The notes beneath the pieces are model-generated. The model made no database searches. It was not told the DNA's origin and saw nothing but the letters and a program-made list of their open reading frames with translations. A stretch of DNA of 9,442 nt from JANXVY01 sp031365425 (GTDB lineage Bacteria > Pseudomonadota > Alphaproteobacteria > Rhizobiales > Hyphomicrobiaceae), in NCBI GenBank assembly GCA_031365425.1, contig JANLYB010000038.1:1-9442 (forward strand), written 5' to 3'. Position numbers and translations under genes: made by a program. Positions 6,939-9,442 of this stretch are shown piece by piece. The first letter of the stretch is position 1. The number at the start of each line of letters is the position of its first letter.

Positions 6939-7062
6939 TAGGGCCGCCACGAAGTCCCGCAAATTAAATCGCTGACCAATCTCGGCGAGGGCACAAAGCG
7001 CCCCGGCCTCGTAGGCCGTATCCGGGACTGAACTGGCCTTCCAGTTCAATCCCGGCAGCAAA
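6930..7062 (-). other. Spacer between atpD and the small genes, with a coding-like open frame
   Basis: The 190-nt interval between atpD and the 95-aa gene has no ordinary ATG-started gene. One minus frame stays open from inside atpD to a TAG at 6930. Its unique part reads NWKASSVPDTAYEAG and ends RFNLRDFVAALFR, with mostly G or C in third codon positions. Only TTG or CTG starts are available outside atpD, with no clear ribosome site. It could be a remnant of a lost gene, a short TTG-started peptide, or chance. The same interval contains the 7022-7055 hairpin plus two smaller GC stems (GGCCT-ACG-AGGCC and GGGCGC-TTT-GTGCCC on the minus strand). Confidence 0.25.
7022..7055 (-). promoter_or_regulatory. 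Long RNA hairpin just after the atpD stop
   Basis: The minus-strand arms CCGGGATTGAACTGG and CCAGTTCAGTCCCGG pair over 15 bp around a 4-nt AAGG loop. The only imperfect pair is G-U in minus-strand RNA; on the + strand it would be C-A. This suggests the stem acts in the atp transcript. It starts 7 nt after the atpD stop, and no T-run follows, so it is unlikely to be a simple intrinsic terminator. A 3'-end stabiliser or processing site that adjusts atpD versus atpC mRNA is plausible. Confidence 0.6.
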
Positions 7063-8496
7063 TTAAGCTGCTTCTGCGAGCTTCTCGGCCTTCGCCATGG
7101 CTTCTTCGATGGTTCCCACCATGTAGAAAGCAGGCTCGGGCAAGTGGTCGTAGTCGCCATTGCAGAGCCCCTTGAAGCCCTTGATCGTGTCGGCGAGCGG
7201 AACCTGCACGCCCTTCGAACCGGTGAACACTTCGGCCACCGTGAACGGCTGTGACATGAAGCGCTCGATCTTGCGGGCGCGTGCCACCGTCAGTTTGTCA
7301 TCTTCCGAAAGTTCGTCCATGCCCAAAATCGCGATAATGTCCTGGAGCGACTTGTACTTCTGCAAGATCTCCTGAACCTGACGGGCGACGTTGTAGTGTT
7401 CGTCGCCGACGACGCGTGGGTCGAGCATACGCGAAGTGGAGTCGAGCGGGTCGACAGCCGGGTAGATGCCCTTTTCAGCGATCGAACGCGAAAGCACGGT
7501 CGTCGCATCCAAATGCGCGAACGAGGTGGCAGGCGCAGGGTCGGTCAAGTCGTCGGCAGGGACGTAGATGGCCTGCACCGACGTGATCGAGCCCTTCTGC
7601 GTCGTGGTGATGCGTTCCTGCAGCGCGCCCATGTCTGTGGCGAGCGTCGGCTGATAACCCACAGCCGAAGGAATACGGCCAAGCAGAGCGGACATTTCTG
7701 CGCCGGCCTGCGTGAAGCGGAAGATGTTGTCGACGAAGAACAGCACGTCCTGACCGCGGTCGCGGAAATCCTCGGCAACCGTCAGACCGGTCAGAGCGAC
7801 GCGAGCGCGTGCGCCCGGCGGTTCATTCATCTGACCGTACACAAGCGCGCACTTCGAACCGGCAGCCGAACCACCATGTTCCTTGGGGTTCTTGTTGACC
7901 TTCGATTCGATCATTTCATAGTAGAGGTCGTTGCCTTCGCGAGTACGCTCACCCACGCCGGCAAACACCGAGTAGCCACCGTGAACGCGAGCAATGTTGT
8001 TGATCAATTCCATGATCAAAACTGTCTTGCCGACGCCGGCGCCGCCGAACAGTCCAACCTTACCGCCCTTGGCGTACGGCGCGAGCAGATCGACGACCTT
8101 GATGCCGGTGACGAGGATCTGAGCTTCCGAAGCTTGTTCAGCGAATGTCGGCGTCGGCTGGTGAATGGCGCGCGTGCCGGTCGTCTTGATGGGACCTGCT
8201 TCGTCGATCGGCTCGCCGATCACGTTCATGATGCGGCCGAGGCACTCGTCGCCGACGGGAACCGAGATCGGCTTACCGGTGTTGGTCACTTCCTGACCGC
8301 GAACCAGGCCTTCCGTCGAGTCCATAGCGATTGTGCGAACCGTGGATTCGCCCAGATGCTGCGCGACTTCAAGAAACAGGCGGTTGCCCTGGTTCTTGGT
8401 TTCGAGTGCGTTCAAGATCTCCGGCAGATCGCCATCGAACTGCACGTCGACGACGGGTCCGGTGACCTGACGAATTCTACCGATTGAAACTGCCAT
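7063..8496 (-). CDS. atpD: F1Fo ATP synthase subunit beta
   Basis: This 477-aa protein is the catalytic subunit of F1, forming the alpha3-beta3 ring in the cytoplasm. The P-loop GGAGVGKT is at residues 151-158 with Lys157. GERTREGND at 182-190 carries the catalytic Glu183. The Walker B stretch is VLFFVDNIFRFTQAG at 251-265, followed by RIPSAVGYQPTLATDMG at 274-290. The DELSEED loop reads DELSEDD at 394-400, a conservative change. The SAAGSKCALVYGQMNEPPG region (210-228) is as in alphaproteobacteria. The length is normal. GAGGA lies seven nt before the ATG. The gene follows atpG by 37 nt and is clearly in the same operon. Confidence 0.98.
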   Translation of the reverse strand: MAVSIGRIRQVTGPVVDVQFDGDLPEILNALETKNQGNRLFLEVAQHLGESTVRTIAMDSTEGLVRGQEVTNTGKPISVPVGDECLGRIMNVIGEPIDEAGPIKTTGTRAIHQPTPTFAEQASEAQILVTGIKVVDLLAPYAKGGKVGLFGGAGVGKTVLIMELINNIARVHGGYSVFAGVGERTREGNDLYYEMIESKVNKNPKEHGGSAAGSKCALVYGQMNEPPGARARVALTGLTVAEDFRDRGQDVLFFVDNIFRFTQAGAEMSALLGRIPSAVGYQPTLATDMGALQERITTTQKGSITSVQAIYVPADDLTDPAPATSFAHLDATTVLSRSIAEKGIYPAVDPLDSTSRMLDPRVVGDEHYNVARQVQEILQKYKSLQDIIAILGMDELSEDDKLTVARARKIERFMSQPFTVAEVFTGSKGVQVPLADTIKGFKGLCNGDYDHLPEPAFYMVGTIEEAMAKAEKLAEAA

Positions 8497-8533
8497 GTTC
8501 TTGTCCTCGACGGGCTATGCGGCGGATGTGGAA

Positions 8534-9421
8534 TTAGAGCGCTTCTGCGCCCGAGATGATTTCGATGAGTTCTTTAGTGATGTTGGCCTGACGCGCGCGG
8601 TTATATTTCACGGTCAGCTTATTGATCATGTCGCCGGCGTTGCGCGTTGCGTTGTCCATCGCGCTCATCCGTGCGCCCTGCTCGGAAGCGGCGTTCTCCA
8701 GCAACCCGCGGAACACCTGCGTTCCGATGTTGCGATGGAGCAGATAGCCCAGCAACTCGTCTTCGCCCGGCTCATATTCGGTGGCTGCCATCGCGACGAG
8801 CTTGTCGCCCGCGCCGGTTTCTTCGGGAAGCTTGACCGGAATGAGCTGCAACGCCGTCGGGATCTGCGAAATGACCGAACGGAACCGCGCAAAATACAAC
8901 GTCGCCACATCGAACTCGGCGGCAGCGTACATCGCAAGCAGCTTGTCCGAGACCTCATTAGCCTGGACATAGCCCATCTGCTTCAGACCTTTGAACTCTA
9001 TCCGCTCGACGATCTGCTTGTTGAGATCCCGGCGCAGGTTGTCCGCGCCCTTGCGGCCGACCGTCATAATCTTGACCGTCTTGCCAGCCGCCATCAACTT
9101 GACCGCGTCCGCACGAGCCAGCTTGGCGATGTTTGAATTGAACCCGCCGCACAACCCGCGTTCCGCCGTCATCACGACAAGCAGATGAACCTGATCCTTG
9201 CCGGTCCCCACGAGCAGCGGCGAAGCGCCTTCCTTCGACGTCAAACCCTTGTTGAGATTGGCAAGCACCGTATCCATGCGCTCGGCATACGGCCGCGCCG
9301 CCGTTGCCGCTTCCTGGGCACGGCGCAGCTTGGCCGCCGCAACCATCTGCATGGCTTTGGTGATTTTGCGCGTCGCCTTCACCGAAGCGATGCGCGTGCG
9401 TAGATCTTTTAAACTCGGCAT
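8534..9421 (-). CDS. atpG: F1Fo ATP synthase subunit gamma
   Basis: This 295-aa protein is the rotating central-stalk subunit of F1. The N-terminal helix MPSLKDLRTRIASVKATRKI with KAMQMVAAAKLRRAQ is diagnostic. So is the C-terminal helix from about residue 255 (NATRNAGDMINKLTVKYNRA), ending NITKELIEIISGAEAL. The Rossmann-like middle contains MTAERGLCGGFNSNIAK. The start has a GGGGGAG-type ribosome site 4 nt upstream. The left part of the operon (atpH, atpA) would lie beyond the right edge of the window, where only 21 nt remain. Confidence 0.98.
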   Translation of the reverse strand: MPSLKDLRTRIASVKATRKITKAMQMVAAAKLRRAQEAATAARPYAERMDTVLANLNKGLTSKEGASPLLVGTGKDQVHLLVVMTAERGLCGGFNSNIAKLARADAVKLMAAGKTVKIMTVGRKGADNLRRDLNKQIVERIEFKGLKQMGYVQANEVSDKLLAMYAAAEFDVATLYFARFRSVISQIPTALQLIPVKLPEETGAGDKLVAMAATEYEPGEDELLGYLLHRNIGTQVFRGLLENAASEQGARMSAMDNATRNAGDMINKLTVKYNRARQANITKELIEIISGAEAL

Positions 9422-9442
9422 GGGGCTCCCCCGACTTCGTTC

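Noticed and set aside
7396..8487. Long + strand open frame (363 aa) opposite atpD
   Set aside because: It is antisense to the highly conserved atpD and has an Arg/His-rich composition typical of a shadow frame in GC-rich DNA.

Overview
This 9.4 kb window is core chromosomal DNA from a GC-rich alphaproteobacterium. The evidence for that is the order envC-like / ctpA / rppH next to an atpG-atpD-atpC cluster, the alphaproteobacterial form of RppH, and the GSAAGSKCALVYGQMNEPPG-type AtpD sequence. Genus cannot be fixed from the sequence alone. No tRNA, rRNA, CRISPR array, insertion sequence or phage gene was seen.

Left half, + strand. The window opens inside an EnvC-type murein hydrolase activator with a coiled coil and a degenerate LytM domain. 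Its stop codon overlaps the ATG of a CtpA-type S41 processing protease (TAATG). A strong stem-loop follows ctpA. After a roughly 250-bp gap with a small inverted repeat comes a second, tightly packed group. It contains rppH (RNA 5' pyrophosphohydrolase), an exported alpha/beta hydrolase, and a 431-residue ATP-grasp-like protein with CxC motifs at both ends.

Right half, - strand, converging on the left half at a T-tailed terminator at about 5855-5894. Reading along the transcript, this is the 3' part of the F1 ATP synthase operon: atpG (gamma), atpD (beta), a 190-nt spacer, two small unidentified genes, then atpC (epsilon). The small genes encode a 95-aa protein with CC and CPFC cysteines and a 93-aa basic/beta-rich protein. 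In most alphaproteobacteria atpD and atpC are direct neighbours, so the spacer and the two small genes are the least ordinary part of the window. The spacer contains a 15-bp hairpin just after the atpD stop. One of its pairs is G-U in the minus-strand RNA but C-A on the other strand, which suggests it acts in the atp transcript.

The two halves work separately: envelope/division quality control and RNA decay on the left, energy metabolism on the right. Nothing here is a clear new defence or mobile system. The best leads are the atpD-atpC insertion with its RNA structure and the unassigned ATP-grasp/hydrolase pair.
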